26,371 nt of DNA from HGM11367 sp964600435 (GTDB lineage Bacteria > Bacillota > Clostridia > Christensenellales > UBA1242), in NCBI GenBank assembly GCA_964600435.1, contig CAZRJB010000010.1:1-26371 (forward strand). Reading direction: 5' to 3'. The notes beneath the pieces are model-generated. The model was given only the letters and a program-made list of their open reading frames with translations. It did no database searches and was not told where the DNA came from. A program made the position numbers and the translations under genes. Below are positions 16,649 to 24,404 of the stretch, piece after piece; within the stretch, counting starts at the first letter, position 1; each line of letters begins with the position of its first letter.

Positions 16649-17317
16649 TTATTGTTTTTCATTAACAATAATTTTTCCTGTTTTAACATCAATAAGCAAG
16701 CCGTTTGATTTTTTTAAAGTGTTAACATATCCAAAATACCAAAACTTTTGACCAAAATCATTTTTGCTAACAACTTTTAAATAACCTTCCGCATTAATCT
16801 TTCCGTTTGAATATAAATTTTGCAAGTCTTCTTTTAACGCACCAACGCCAATTTCCAAAGCTTTTTCATATTGAATTTGCCAAGTTTTTGAAACACATTC
16901 AAGTTCACAAAAATTTTGCTGATTTTTTAAGCGTAGTTTTATTGTGCTGTTGCTATCAACAATTTTTTCTAAATCTACCATATATTTGCTTTCAAATGGG
17001 CTTTTTTCTAAAACGTATTCTTGATGTTGTTCGTCAATAAATAATTCCACACAAATTGACGAATATGAATATGTTGTTTTAAACTCAATGCTTAAAACTC
17101 CACAGGGTAACTTTGATGTGCTAATTCCGTCGTATGCAAAGTTTTGCTCACGATAGCCACAAGACAAGTCTGCAAACAAAAAGTCGTTTTCCCCTTCGAA
17201 AAAGTTTATTCTTAGGTCCGACATGTTGTTTTTAACAACTTGCAGCAAACCGCTTGAGCATCCTACAAAAACAAATAAAGAAATGGCGACCATCAACAAA
17301 CAAAAACATTTTTTCAT
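16649..17317 (-). CDS. putative lipoprotein of unknown function, about 222 aa
   Basis: The N-terminus MKKCFCLLMVAISLFVFVGC, followed by SS, is a signal peptide with a lipobox (FVGC), so the mature protein should start at that Cys and be lipid-anchored outside the membrane. The rest is a mixed alpha/beta sequence without a family I recognise. It ends with LKVVSKNDFGQKFWYFGYVN and LLIDVKTGKIIVNEK, which could be a beta-sheet module that binds or carries cargo. The start is uncertain: an in-frame ATG at 17347 would add ten residues, and neither ATG has a convincing Shine-Dalgarno. It is divergent from the fba gene. No terminator follows, so it may read into hflX. Confidence 0.65.
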   Translation of the reverse strand: MKKCFCLLMVAISLFVFVGCSSGLLQVVKNNMSDLRINFFEGENDFLFADLSCGYREQNFAYDGISTSKLPCGVLSIEFKTTYSYSSICVELFIDEQHQEYVLEKSPFESKYMVDLEKIVDSNSTIKLRLKNQQNFCELECVSKTWQIQYEKALEIGVGALKEDLQNLYSNGKINAEGYLKVVSKNDFGQKFWYFGYVNTLKKSNGLLIDVKTGKIIVNEKQ

Positions 17318-17395
17318 ACAAATAAAAAATGCAACTTTTTTTAGCATTATTCATTTAAGCAAAAAAAACAAAACACAAAATATCCCTTTTTTATT

Positions 17396-17423
17396 TTGCG
17401 TTTTTGTTTCAATTTGATAAAAT
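17396..17423 (+). promoter_or_regulatory. promoter of fba
   Basis: TTGCGT (17396-17401), 16 bases, TAAAAT (17418-17423). The ribosome binding site AAAGGAG (17432-17438) and the ATG at 17445 follow. Confidence 0.6.
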
Positions 17424-17444
17424 AAAAACACAAAGGAGTTTTTT

Positions 17445-18362
17445 ATGAATCTACAACAATATTATTCAAGTGCCATAAAAAATGGATATGCAATTGGTGC
17501 TTTTAATTTTGTAAATTTAGAAACATTAACAGCAATTTTAGATGCCGCACAAGAACTTGGCACACCCGTTATTGTTGCCGTTAGTGAAAGTGCTTTTAAC
17601 TATATGGGTTTTGAATTTTTAAAAGGTATTATTCAAAGTGCAAGAAAAACATATTCCGTTCCATTTTTTGTTCACCTTGACCATGGAAAAAGTTTAGACA
17701 TTTGCAAAAAAGCAATTTCTTGCGGGTTTGATTCTGTAATGATTGATGCGTCCAGTTTGCCTTTTGAAGAAAACGTTAAACTTACAAGGTCTGTGGTTGA
17801 ACATGCCAAAAAATTTGGTGTGCAAGTAGAAGCAGAACTTGGCAGGCTTAAAGGAGTTGAAGATGATGTTTGTTCCAACCAGCAACTGTTCACATCTCCC
17901 CAAGAAGCAAAATTGTTTGTTGAACAAACAAATATAAATTCGCTTGCAATTGCAATTGGCACAAGTCATGGGGTTAACAAATTTTCTGGCGAGGCAAAAA
18001 TTAGAATTGATATTTTAAGCGAAATAGAAAAGGCAATTCCAAACACACCACTTGTTTTGCACGGAGCATCTAGCGTTCCTGAAGAAATAAAAAACGAACT
18101 AAACAGTTATGGTGCAAATTTAAAAAATGCAAAAGGCGTTCCAGAAGAAATTTTAACTGAAGTTTCAACAAAGCACAACATTGTAAAAATCAATGTGGAT
18201 AGCGACATCAGAATGGCAACCACTCTTGCCGTTAGAAAATTTTTAAAAAACAATCCAAGTGAAATTGATTTAAGAAAATATTTTGGCAATGCAAAAAAAG
18301 ATATTTCTGATTTGGTTAAAAACAAAATTAAAAATGTTTTTAAAACAAAAAAAATAAACTAA
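17445..18362 (+). CDS. fba: class II fructose-bisphosphate aldolase, 305 aa
   Basis: This zinc-dependent aldolase interconverts fructose 1,6-bisphosphate with glyceraldehyde 3-phosphate and dihydroxyacetone phosphate in glycolysis and gluconeogenesis. Motifs are HLDHG (77-81, catalytic Asp79 and zinc-ligand His80), VEAELG (128-133), GTSHG (172-176, His175) and LVLHGASSVP (about 203-212, His206), then INVDSDIRMA. The phosphate-loop stretch reads HGASS where many relatives have HGGSG or HGSSG, which is conservative. A tagatose-bisphosphate aldolase of the same family cannot be excluded, but a stand-alone gene with its own strong promoter fits a glycolytic role. Ribosome binding site AAAGGAG; the 3' end has a bidirectional terminator. 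Confidence 0.93.
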   Translation: MNLQQYYSSAIKNGYAIGAFNFVNLETLTAILDAAQELGTPVIVAVSESAFNYMGFEFLKGIIQSARKTYSVPFFVHLDHGKSLDICKKAISCGFDSVMIDASSLPFEENVKLTRSVVEHAKKFGVQVEAELGRLKGVEDDVCSNQQLFTSPQEAKLFVEQTNINSLAIAIGTSHGVNKFSGEAKIRIDILSEIEKAIPNTPLVLHGASSVPEEIKNELNSYGANLKNAKGVPEEILTEVSTKHNIVKINVDSDIRMATTLAVRKFLKNNPSEIDLRKYFGNAKKDISDLVKNKIKNVFKTKKIN

Positions 18363-18417
18363 TTTTTAATAATTTAATTAAAATAAAATTTAATATTATT
18401 AACCATTTCATAAACAT

Positions 18418-18447
18418 AAAAAATCCCACATTTTTGTGGGATTTTTT
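18418..18447. terminator. bidirectional terminator between fba and the YitT-family gene
   Basis: AAAAATCCCACA and TGTGGGATTTTTT form a perfect stem with a TTTT loop, flanked by A and T tracts so that it works on both strands. It serves fba (+) and the prfB-tsaD-yitT unit (-). Confidence 0.9.
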
Positions 18448-18489
18448 ATTAATTATTTTAATTGTTTTTAATTTTTTTTGTAAAATGAT

Positions 18490-19440
18490 TTATTCTTCAG
18501 TTTCGTTTTCTAAATTTTGTTTTTGTGCCTTATTTTTTTTGCGCTTTTGTTTTTGTTCACCAACTGGCAAAAATCCATACCCCATTGCTTCACTAATTGG
18601 AGTTGAATAAACAAATGCATCCTTATCAAGTGATGAAACAATTTGTCTTAGTTTAACAACTTCTGCTCTTGTTACAACCGTCATTAAAACTTTATGGCTA
18701 TTTTTTGTGTACATGCCTTGTGCCTCAAAAGCAGTTACACCTCTTTCTAAAGAACTCATTATTTCTTTGCTTATTTTTTCATAGTTGTTAGAAATAATGT
18801 AATATGCCCTAACACCCTGAACACCCGCAACAATAACATCGGTAACCTTTGTCATTATCCAAATTGCAATCAAGGAATATAAAGATAAAGTTAAGTTTTT
18901 GTAAGCAATAAACGACAAAACCAACACAATTGCATCAACAATCAAAACCAAATTTCCAACTGTTAAAAATTTAAAGCGTTTGCCTAAAATGTTTGCAAGC
19001 ATATCGCTTCCACCGGTTGAACCATGCCCCCTAAAAACAAGACCCAATCCAATCCCCATTAAAACGCCACCATAAATTGCACACAATAGCAAATCGCCTG
19101 TTTCCAAACCTAAATCAAAATTGCAAACTTCCATAAAAATTGAATAGCCCAAAACACCAATTGCCGAATTAATTGCAAAATTTATGCCCATTTTTTTAAC
19201 AGATAAAACAAAAAGCAAAGCATTAATAATTAAATAAAAAACTGATGCAGAAATATGCACATTAAAACTATCAGCCAAAACATTGGACAAAATTGAACAA
19301 AGTCCAGCAAATCCACTTGGTGAAATTTTGTTAGAATTTAAAAAAACATTAAAAGCAACACCCATTAAAAAAGTTCCAACAATAACCAATAATGCATTAA
19401 AAATATATTTAATAATTTTTTTAGATTTAATTTTTTCCAT
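18490..19440 (-). CDS. YitT family membrane protein (DUF161/DUF2179), 316 aa
   Basis: Several hydrophobic helices fill residues 10-220, opening with LLVIVGTFLMGVAFNVFLN and KISPSGFAGLCSIL, and including GLVFRGHGSTGGSDMLANIL, all characteristic of the YitT family. The C-terminal cytoplasmic domain (about 225-290, YYIISNNYEKISKEIMSSLE, then RGVTAFEAQGMYT) is DUF2179. A Lys/Gln-rich tail follows. The transported substrate, if any, is not established for the family. It starts 10 bases after the tsaD stop with GGGAGAGGAAA upstream, so it is the last gene of the prfB-tsaD unit. Confidence 0.88.
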   Translation of the reverse strand: MEKIKSKKIIKYIFNALLVIVGTFLMGVAFNVFLNSNKISPSGFAGLCSILSNVLADSFNVHISASVFYLIINALLFVLSVKKMGINFAINSAIGVLGYSIFMEVCNFDLGLETGDLLLCAIYGGVLMGIGLGLVFRGHGSTGGSDMLANILGKRFKFLTVGNLVLIVDAIVLVLSFIAYKNLTLSLYSLIAIWIMTKVTDVIVAGVQGVRAYYIISNNYEKISKEIMSSLERGVTAFEAQGMYTKNSHKVLMTVVTRAEVVKLRQIVSSLDKDAFVYSTPISEAMGYGFLPVGEQKQKRKKNKAQKQNLENETEE

Positions 19441-19450
19441 TTTCCTCTCC

Positions 19451-20500
19451 CTATAAAGGCAAGGTTGATTTTGCAGTTAAAAAAAAGTCCGCACTTTTTG
19501 CTCCTGCCAAAAGTTCATAATATGCCATTGACCCAATCATTGCGGCATTGTCTGTACAATATTTAAGTTCAGGCATAAAAAGTTCAAAGCCTTGCTCTTT
19601 GCTTTGATTTAATAATTCTTGTTTTAAAAATGAATTTGCAGAAACCCCACCAGCAACAACAAGTTTTTTCGAGTTATGCTCCTTCATTGCTTTAAGTGTT
19701 TTGTTTGTTAACTCGTCAACAACAAATTTCTGAAAACTTGCAGATATGTTTGGAATGCTAATTGTTTCACCTTTTTGTTGTTTGTTGTGAACATAGTTAA
19801 TAACCGCTGTTTTTATTCCGCTAAACGAAAAATTGTATGTTCCTGCCAAAATGTTTTTGTGAGCAAAATCAATATTTGGCTCACCCATTTTTGCATAGTT
19901 GTCTATGTTAACCCCGCCAGGATAACTTAGCCCCATAACTCTGGCAACTTTGTCAAACGCTTCACCAACTGCATCGTCCACAGTTGCTCCAATTTTGTTA
20001 AAATTTGTGTAAGATTTCACATCCAAAATTGCAGTGTGCCCGCCACTAATTAGCAAGCATGTAAATGGTGGAGTTAAATTTGCATGTGAAATATAGTTGC
20101 TTGCAATGTGCCCTTTTATGTGATTGATTGCCAAAAGGGGCTTGTTTAATGCATATGCAAGCCCTTTTGCATAGTTAACCCCAACAAGCAATGCCCCCAA
20201 CAGTCCAGCACCATAAGTAACTGCAATGGCATCTATATCATCAAAACCAATGCCCGCTTTAACAAGTGCTTCTTTGCACACATTGTCAATTGCCAAAATA
20301 TGATTTCTTGACGCAACTTCTGGAACAACTCCACCAAATCTTTTGTGAATGTCAATTTGTGTGTCTATAACACAAGATAAAACATTTCTACCATTTTCAA
20401 CAATCGCAACACTTGTTTCATCACAAGACGATTCTATTGCCAAAATTTTAACACTTTTTTGACTTTTTAGCTCTTCCAGTTTTAAATTTAAATCTTTCAT
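19451..20500 (-). CDS. tsaD: tRNA N6-threonylcarbamoyladenosine synthase subunit TsaD, 349 aa
   Basis: TsaD transfers the threonylcarbamoyl group to A37 of ANN-decoding tRNAs (t6A), together with TsaB and TsaE. The ASKHA/Kae1 motifs are AIESSCDETSVAIV (21-34), the metal-binding NHIKGH (126-131, His127 and His131), the phosphate loop LLISGGHTA, DDAVGEAFDKVARVMG, and VVAGGVSANS. About 17 residues precede the usual start, but the ATG at 20500 has AAAAGGA at a suitable distance and no better later start is seen. It lies 18 bases after prfB and 10 bases before the YitT gene. tsaB and tsaE are not in the window. Confidence 0.96.
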   Translation of the reverse strand: MKDLNLKLEELKSQKSVKILAIESSCDETSVAIVENGRNVLSCVIDTQIDIHKRFGGVVPEVASRNHILAIDNVCKEALVKAGIGFDDIDAIAVTYGAGLLGALLVGVNYAKGLAYALNKPLLAINHIKGHIASNYISHANLTPPFTCLLISGGHTAILDVKSYTNFNKIGATVDDAVGEAFDKVARVMGLSYPGGVNIDNYAKMGEPNIDFAHKNILAGTYNFSFSGIKTAVINYVHNKQQKGETISIPNISASFQKFVVDELTNKTLKAMKEHNSKKLVVAGGVSANSFLKQELLNQSKEQGFELFMPELKYCTDNAAMIGSMAYYELLAGAKSADFFLTAKSTLPL

Positions 20501-20518
20501 TCTTTTTCCTTTTAAAAA

Positions 20519-21620
20519 TTATTTAGTTTTCATTAAATAATCATTAACAAATGGTTGAATATTTCCGTTCATAACACCTTGAATGTCTGTGTTCTCAAAG
20601 TTGGTTCTATGGTCCTTAACCATGGTATATGGCTGAAAAACGTAAGAACGAATTTGACTTCCCCATTCAATTTTTTTAATTTCACCACGTATTTCATTAA
20701 CTTTTGCAAGTTCTTCTTCTTCCGCCTTTTGTGCCAATTTGCTATATAGCATTTTCATGCACACTTCTCTGTTTTGAATTTGACTTCTTTCGTTTTGGCA
20801 ACTAACAACAATTCCTGTTGGAATATGTGTTATTCTTATTGCACTTTCTGTTTTGTTAACATGTTGCCCGCCTGCACCAGATGAGCGATATGTGTCAATT
20901 TTAAGGTCTTCTTGCTTGATTTCTATGTTAGATGTTTCTTCAAGAACAGGCATAACATCTAGGCTAGCAAAACTTGTATGCCTTCTGGCATTTGCATCAA
21001 AAGGAGAAATTCTAACCAGCCTATGAACACCCCTTTCACATTTTAAATATCCGTAAGCATTTTGCCCACAAACCTGAAAAGTTATGCTTTTAATGCCAGC
21101 GTCATCGCCGTCTAAGCAATCTAAAACTTTAACCACATATCCTTGTTTTTCTGCATACATTGTATACATTCTATAAAGCATAGAAACCCAATCTTGAGCT
21201 TCCGTTCCACCCGCACCCGCATGCAAGGTTAAAATTGCATCAGAAGAATCATATTTTCCAGAAAGCAGTGTTTCGATTTTTAAACTAGAAATTTTGTCTT
21301 GAAGGTCGCTAAGGGTTGAAAAAAGCAAATGCTCAGTGCTTTCGTCATACTCCATTTGCAAAAGTTCAATAGCGGTTTCACACTCACCTAACAATTGCAA
21401 TAATTGGCTAAACTTTTCTAGTTTCTGCTCTCTTATTTTAAGTTCTTTTCCAACCTTTTGAACCATCTGCAAATTGTTATAAAAATCAGGGGTTAATTGT
21501 TTTTGTTTATAGTCTTCAATTTCTTTTTTTAATAAATCTAAGTCAAAGACACTCCTTTAACATGTTGATTTGTGCCTTTGCTTCTTCAATTTTAACAATT
21601 TCATTTTCAATTATTAACAT
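20519..21620 (-). CDS. prfB: peptide chain release factor 2 (RF2), 366 aa, expressed by programmed +1 frameshift
   Basis: RF2 terminates translation at UGA and UAA. The gene is in two frames: 25 codons from the ATG at 21620 (AAGGAG upstream) end with CTT TGA C, and translation continues +1 from GAC at 21544 to the stop at 20519. The joined protein is 366 residues. The GGQ peptidyl-hydrolysis motif (SSGAGGQHVNKTESAIR) falls at residues 250-252 and the stop-codon-reading SPF at 205-207, the same numbers as in E. coli RF2. The GGTEAQDW and ERGVHRLVRISPFD stretches are standard. It is the first gene of a probable prfB-tsaD-yitT unit. Confidence 0.97.
21541..21560 (-). promoter_or_regulatory. prfB programmed +1 frameshift site
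   Basis: The mRNA reads AAGGAG TGT CTT TGA C: an internal Shine-Dalgarno three bases before the slippery CTT codon, followed by an in-frame TGA (21545-21543) with C after it. When RF2 is scarce the ribosome slips from CTT to TTT and resumes at GAC, giving autoregulation. The arrangement is the classic one. Confidence 0.96.
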
Positions 21621-21703
21621 AATAAACTCTCCTTAAAATGCAAATTCTATCAATGTAAAAAATATTTTCTTACAACCAACTTATTGTTTTTTTATAAAAA
21701 GAC

Positions 21704-21736
21704 TAAAAAATATTCTCTTTAACAAAAAAGAGAATA
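21704..21736 (-). terminator. intrinsic terminator of the HAD phosphatase gene
   Basis: Minus strand: TATTCTCTTT, loop TTTGTT, AAAGAGAATA, then TTTTTT. It lies about 37 bases after the stop at 21773 and ahead of prfB. Confidence 0.85.
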
Positions 21737-21772
21737 CTAAAAACTCTTGCAAAAGTCAAATTATAAGTTATA

Positions 21773-22618
21773 TCAATTGTTATTTTTTTGTGCCTTTGCC
21801 AACTGTTTTAAATTAAAGTTAACCTTATCACTTTTCATTATTGCCTTAACAATTGTTTCTAACATTTCACCTTTAGAATAATCTGCACTAGCAATGTAGT
21901 TAATTTTGTTGTTTAAAAGCAGTTCTTTTAAATATTTTTTATGCGGTTTGTTTTCTTTTTTATACACACCAATGGCTTTTCCACCACTTTTCATAACAAG
22001 TCGCATGCAAGGGATATCTGTATCGCTGTCACCAATGTAAATCATGTTTTCAAAAGGAACAAGCCTGTTTTCATGGTCTAGCATGTCGTTTATGCTGTCG
22101 TCTGTTTCATCCAAACAGCCCTTGTTTATTCTGTATAAAAACTGAGTTTTGTTTGTGTAATTTATGGACATCGCTGGCCAAATTGGCTCACCTTGATCGT
22201 TATACACATATGAACATGCATAAATCTTTTTAAAATATTGAGAAATTGGAGTGCCTTCAATCATTTCTTTAATTCCTGAAGAAACAATAAAATGCTCAAC
22301 TTTAACCCCAATTTCTTCACCATATTTGTTTATTCTGTCAAACCAAGTGTCAACACCTTTATATAGTTCAATGGAACTTCCATATTCTTTTAATTTGTTT
22401 CTGTCAATGCAAACACCACGCTTTTTTGCTTCATAAATGGTTGCATACATATTTATTAGCATTTTATCTGCCTTGTATTTCTGAATTACCTCTTCTTGCC
22501 CACCAAAAAAATCAGATGCAGATAAATTTAATTCTTTTAAAAAATCAAATTCTTGCATGTTTTTTGGTGATAATGTTTTATCAAAATCATAACAAATTGC
22601 AACTGTTGGTTTTTCCAT
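21773..22618 (-). CDS. HAD-superfamily phosphatase (phosphoserine phosphatase-like), 281 aa
   Basis: The nucleophile motif is YDFDKTLSP, with Asp11 and general-acid Asp13. Motif II is FIVSSGIKEMIEG and motif IV is IYIGDSDTDIPC. The inserted helical cap between motifs I and II places it in the HAD subclass I group resembling phosphoserine phosphatases. The substrate is not predictable from sequence; serine-pathway neighbours are absent. The ATG follows AAGGGAG, and a near-perfect promoter is at 22646-22674. A terminator follows, so it is probably monocistronic. Confidence 0.85.
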   Translation of the reverse strand: MEKPTVAICYDFDKTLSPKNMQEFDFLKELNLSASDFFGGQEEVIQKYKADKMLINMYATIYEAKKRGVCIDRNKLKEYGSSIELYKGVDTWFDRINKYGEEIGVKVEHFIVSSGIKEMIEGTPISQYFKKIYACSYVYNDQGEPIWPAMSINYTNKTQFLYRINKGCLDETDDSINDMLDHENRLVPFENMIYIGDSDTDIPCMRLVMKSGGKAIGVYKKENKPHKKYLKELLLNNKINYIASADYSKGEMLETIVKAIMKSDKVNFNLKQLAKAQKNNN

Positions 22619-22645
22619 TAATTTCTCCCTTTTTTAATTTGTAAT

Positions 22646-22674
22646 ATATTAATCTAAAAAATATATTATGTCAA
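22646..22674 (-). promoter_or_regulatory. strong promoter of the HAD phosphatase gene
   Basis: TTGACA (22674-22669), 17 bases, TAATAT (22651-22646) on the minus strand. The start of transcription would be about 20 bases ahead of the ATG at 22618. Confidence 0.8.
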
Positions 22675-22683
22675 GATTAATGA

Positions 22684-22709
22684 AAAAAATTAAACACTTT
22701 TTTAATTAT
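22684..22709 (-). terminator. weak AU-only terminator-like hairpin after the SLOG gene
   Basis: On the minus strand AATTAAA and TTTAATT pair around a short loop and run into TTTTTT. The stem has no G-C pairs, so efficiency is doubtful. It lies about 30 bases after the stop at 22738. Confidence 0.35.
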
Positions 22710-22737
22710 TGCAAAAGATTATTGTTTTTAACATTTA

Positions 22738-23193
22738 TTATCTGTTTTTTAACTTTTTTGCATATTTTAATGCTTTATATGCTCCACTATTTTCAAAATG
22801 TTCAACATAAAAAACAACATAATCACTACATTTAATAATTTCACAATTTCTATAATAGATTCTAGTATACCAATAATCAAACTCCAACTGGAAATAAATT
22901 ATGTCTTCGTAATTTTCATTATTAATCCAACCTGACCTGTTTGCCAACTTTTTTTGTTGTTTATTATTACACAAACAAAAAATGCGTTTTATATATGGAT
23001 ATTGTTTTTTTAGCCCTGTAACAACCTGCCAACACAAAAAATCAAACTCACCCAAACCTCCAAAATAAAAAATATTAACATTTTTACATGTTATTAAAAA
23101 TTCAAATGTTTTCTTTAAGCATTGTTTTAATTCATCTGTTGCGTCAATTTGGCTATGTCCAAAAACTGAACAGGATTTATCACGATTATTCAT
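22738..23193 (-). CDS. SLOG-superfamily (DUF1273/YpsA-like) protein, 151 aa
   Basis: The Rossmann-like SLOG pattern is visible. There is an opening CSVFGHSQI (FGH at 11-13), then FYFGGLGEFDFLCWQVV (42-58) matching the FGxxxEFDxLC motif of this group. The C-terminal half has RNCEIIKCSDYVVFYVE (115-131), a strand with SD, and a Gly-Ala turn SGAYKALKYAKK (136-147). SLOG proteins bind nucleotide-derived ligands or nucleic acid in several contexts, and no specific role is known for this small branch. It is divergent from an XRE-type regulator with a shared inverted repeat between. The promoter's -10 is eight bases from the ATG and there is no Shine-Dalgarno. Confidence 0.72.
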   Translation of the reverse strand: MNNRDKSCSVFGHSQIDATDELKQCLKKTFEFLITCKNVNIFYFGGLGEFDFLCWQVVTGLKKQYPYIKRIFCLCNNKQQKKLANRSGWINNENYEDIIYFQLEFDYWYTRIYYRNCEIIKCSDYVVFYVEHFENSGAYKALKYAKKLKNR

Positions 23194-23201
23194 ACGGACT
23201 T

Positions 23202-23230
23202 ATTATAACACTAATTACTAACAAATTCAA
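23202..23230 (-). promoter_or_regulatory. promoter of the SLOG gene, probably leaderless
   Basis: TTGAAT (23230-23225), 17 bases, perfect TATAAT (23207-23202) with a TGT extended -10 on the minus strand. The ATG at 23193 follows eight bases later, so the mRNA should begin at or just before the start codon. Confidence 0.7.
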
Positions 23231-23235
23231 CACAC

Positions 23236-23278
23236 CGAAGTATATTTCGCTAAAAAAGTCATACTATAAAAATACTTC
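23236..23278. promoter_or_regulatory. candidate operator between the XRE regulator and the SLOG gene
   Basis: GAAGTATATTT (from 23237) and the inverted copy AAAAATACTTC (to 23278) face each other across the intergenic space. The first is also part of a near-palindrome CGAAGTATATTTCG (23236-23249). It lies beside the SLOG -35 box and over the likely XRE promoter (TATAAA at 23265-23270, poor -35). Binding by the XRE protein is inferred. Confidence 0.45.
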
Positions 23279-23304
23279 AATATAACAATAATTGGTGGGT
23301 AACT

Positions 23305-23544
23305 ATGAAACTAAAAAATTGCATTTCAAGAAGAATTAAGGAAATTATAAAAAATAGAAAAATAACTCAATATGAGCTTTTTAAACAAACAGGTGTTCCT
23401 CAATCCACAATTAGTACAATTCTTAATTCAGAAAGTAAAACAGTGAAACTTAGCACTATTTATGATATTTGCTCTGGCCTTGGCATTGAACTTTCAGAGT
23501 TTTTTGATTACGACTACTTAAAGTTAGAAAACTTAGACGATTAA
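23305..23544 (+). CDS. XRE-family helix-turn-helix regulator, 79 aa
   Basis: This is a minimal Cro/CI-type DNA-binding protein. The helix-turn-helix spans about residues 20-41 (ITQYELFKQTGVPQSTISTI), followed by the usual third and fourth helices with YDICSGLGIELSEFF (53-67). There is no C-terminal effector domain. The ATG follows GGTGGG at about five bases. It is transcribed away from the SLOG gene with an inverted repeat in the shared upstream region, which suggests autoregulation and control of that gene. A terminator follows. Confidence 0.88.
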   Translation: MKLKNCISRRIKEIIKNRKITQYELFKQTGVPQSTISTILNSESKTVKLSTIYDICSGLGIELSEFFDYDYLKLENLDD

Positions 23545-23613
23545 GTATGCTTTTTTATTAAACAAAAATTAGAAAAAGTTTATTTTATTCGCTTAATTCT
23601 TGCACACCTAAAC

Positions 23614-23654
23614 AAAAAAAACATATTTTGAGTTTTTCTCAAAATATGTTTTTT
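23614..23654. terminator. bidirectional terminator between the XRE gene and rplA
   Basis: ACATATTTTGAG and CTCAAAATATGT pair perfectly around TTTTT, with A and T tracts on the two sides. It closes both the XRE gene (+) and the rplK-rplA unit (-). Confidence 0.88.
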
Positions 23655-23669
23655 ATGTTCATTTATAAA

Positions 23670-24356
23670 CTAACTTCTAGCATTAAGTTTAATGCCAGGG
23701 CCCATGCTTGTTGCAACTGTAACATTTTTAATGTATTGTCCTTTTGCAGCGGCTGGTTTTGCTTTAATAATAGCATTCATTAAAGCATCGTAGTTTTCTA
23801 ACAATTTTTCTTTTCCAAAACTAACTTTTCCGATAATAACGTGAATGTTGTTTGTTTTGTCCAAACGATATTCAACTTTACCAGCTTTAACGTCGTTGAT
23901 TGCTTTTGTTACGTCCATTGTAACAGTTCCGCTTTTAGGATTTGGCATTAAGCCTTTTGGTCCTAAAACTCTAGCAATACGTCCAACAACACCCATCATG
24001 TCTGGAGTTGTAATACAAACGTCAAAATCTAACCAGTTATCATTTTGAATTTTAGCAACAATTTCTTCAGCGCCAACAAAATCAGCACCAGCTTTTGCTG
24101 CTTCATCTGCTTTTTCGCCCTTAGCAATAACCAAAACCTTAACAGTTTTACCTGTTCCGTTTGGAAGAACAACAACGCCACGAACTTGTTGATCTGCGTT
24201 ACGTCCATCAACGCCAAGACGAATATGAAGTTCTACAGATTCATCAAATTTTGCTTTAGCTGTTTCAACTGCAAGAGCCAAGCCTTCTTCAACTTCATAA
24301 AGTTTAGCTTTGTCAATTTGCTTAGATGCTTCGATATATCTTTTACCTTTATTCAT
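23670..24356 (-). CDS. rplA: 50S ribosomal protein L1, 228 aa
   Basis: L1 forms the mobile L1 stalk on 23S rRNA and in many bacteria represses its own operon by binding mRNA. Landmarks are KRYIEASKQIDKAKLYEVEE at the N-terminus, LGVDGRNADQQVRGVVVLPN, GRIARVLGPKGLMPNPKSGT and the final YIKNVTVATSMGPGIKLN. Length is normal. The ribosome binding site AGGAGG lies six bases from the ATG and is immediately preceded by an RNA motif (24369-24404) also found before rplK. A terminator follows, so rplJ and rplL are not in this unit. Confidence 0.98.
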   Translation of the reverse strand: MNKGKRYIEASKQIDKAKLYEVEEGLALAVETAKAKFDESVELHIRLGVDGRNADQQVRGVVVLPNGTGKTVKVLVIAKGEKADEAAKAGADFVGAEEIVAKIQNDNWLDFDVCITTPDMMGVVGRIARVLGPKGLMPNPKSGTVTMDVTKAINDVKAGKVEYRLDKTNNIHVIIGKVSFGKEKLLENYDALMNAIIKAKPAAAKGQYIKNVTVATSMGPGIKLNARS

Positions 24357-24368
24357 TAAAAACCTCCT

Positions 24369-24404
24369 GTGGTTTTAGCAAACTACTTAAAGTAGTTCTC
24401 CCAC
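24369..24404 (-). promoter_or_regulatory. putative L1-binding mRNA motif before rplA
   Basis: The mRNA folds as GTGG ... CCAC outer stem and AACTAC / GTAGTT inner stem. The 5' side of the internal loop is GAG and the 3' side TGCTAAAA. The CCAC arm lies right beside the AGGAGG site. The same loop sequences recur before rplK with a different inner stem. Confidence 0.6.

Noticed and set aside
21473..21620. prfB as a pseudogene with a premature stop
   Set aside because: The stop is the canonical CTT TGA C frameshift site with internal Shine-Dalgarno, and both flanking frames match RF2 at the right positions.
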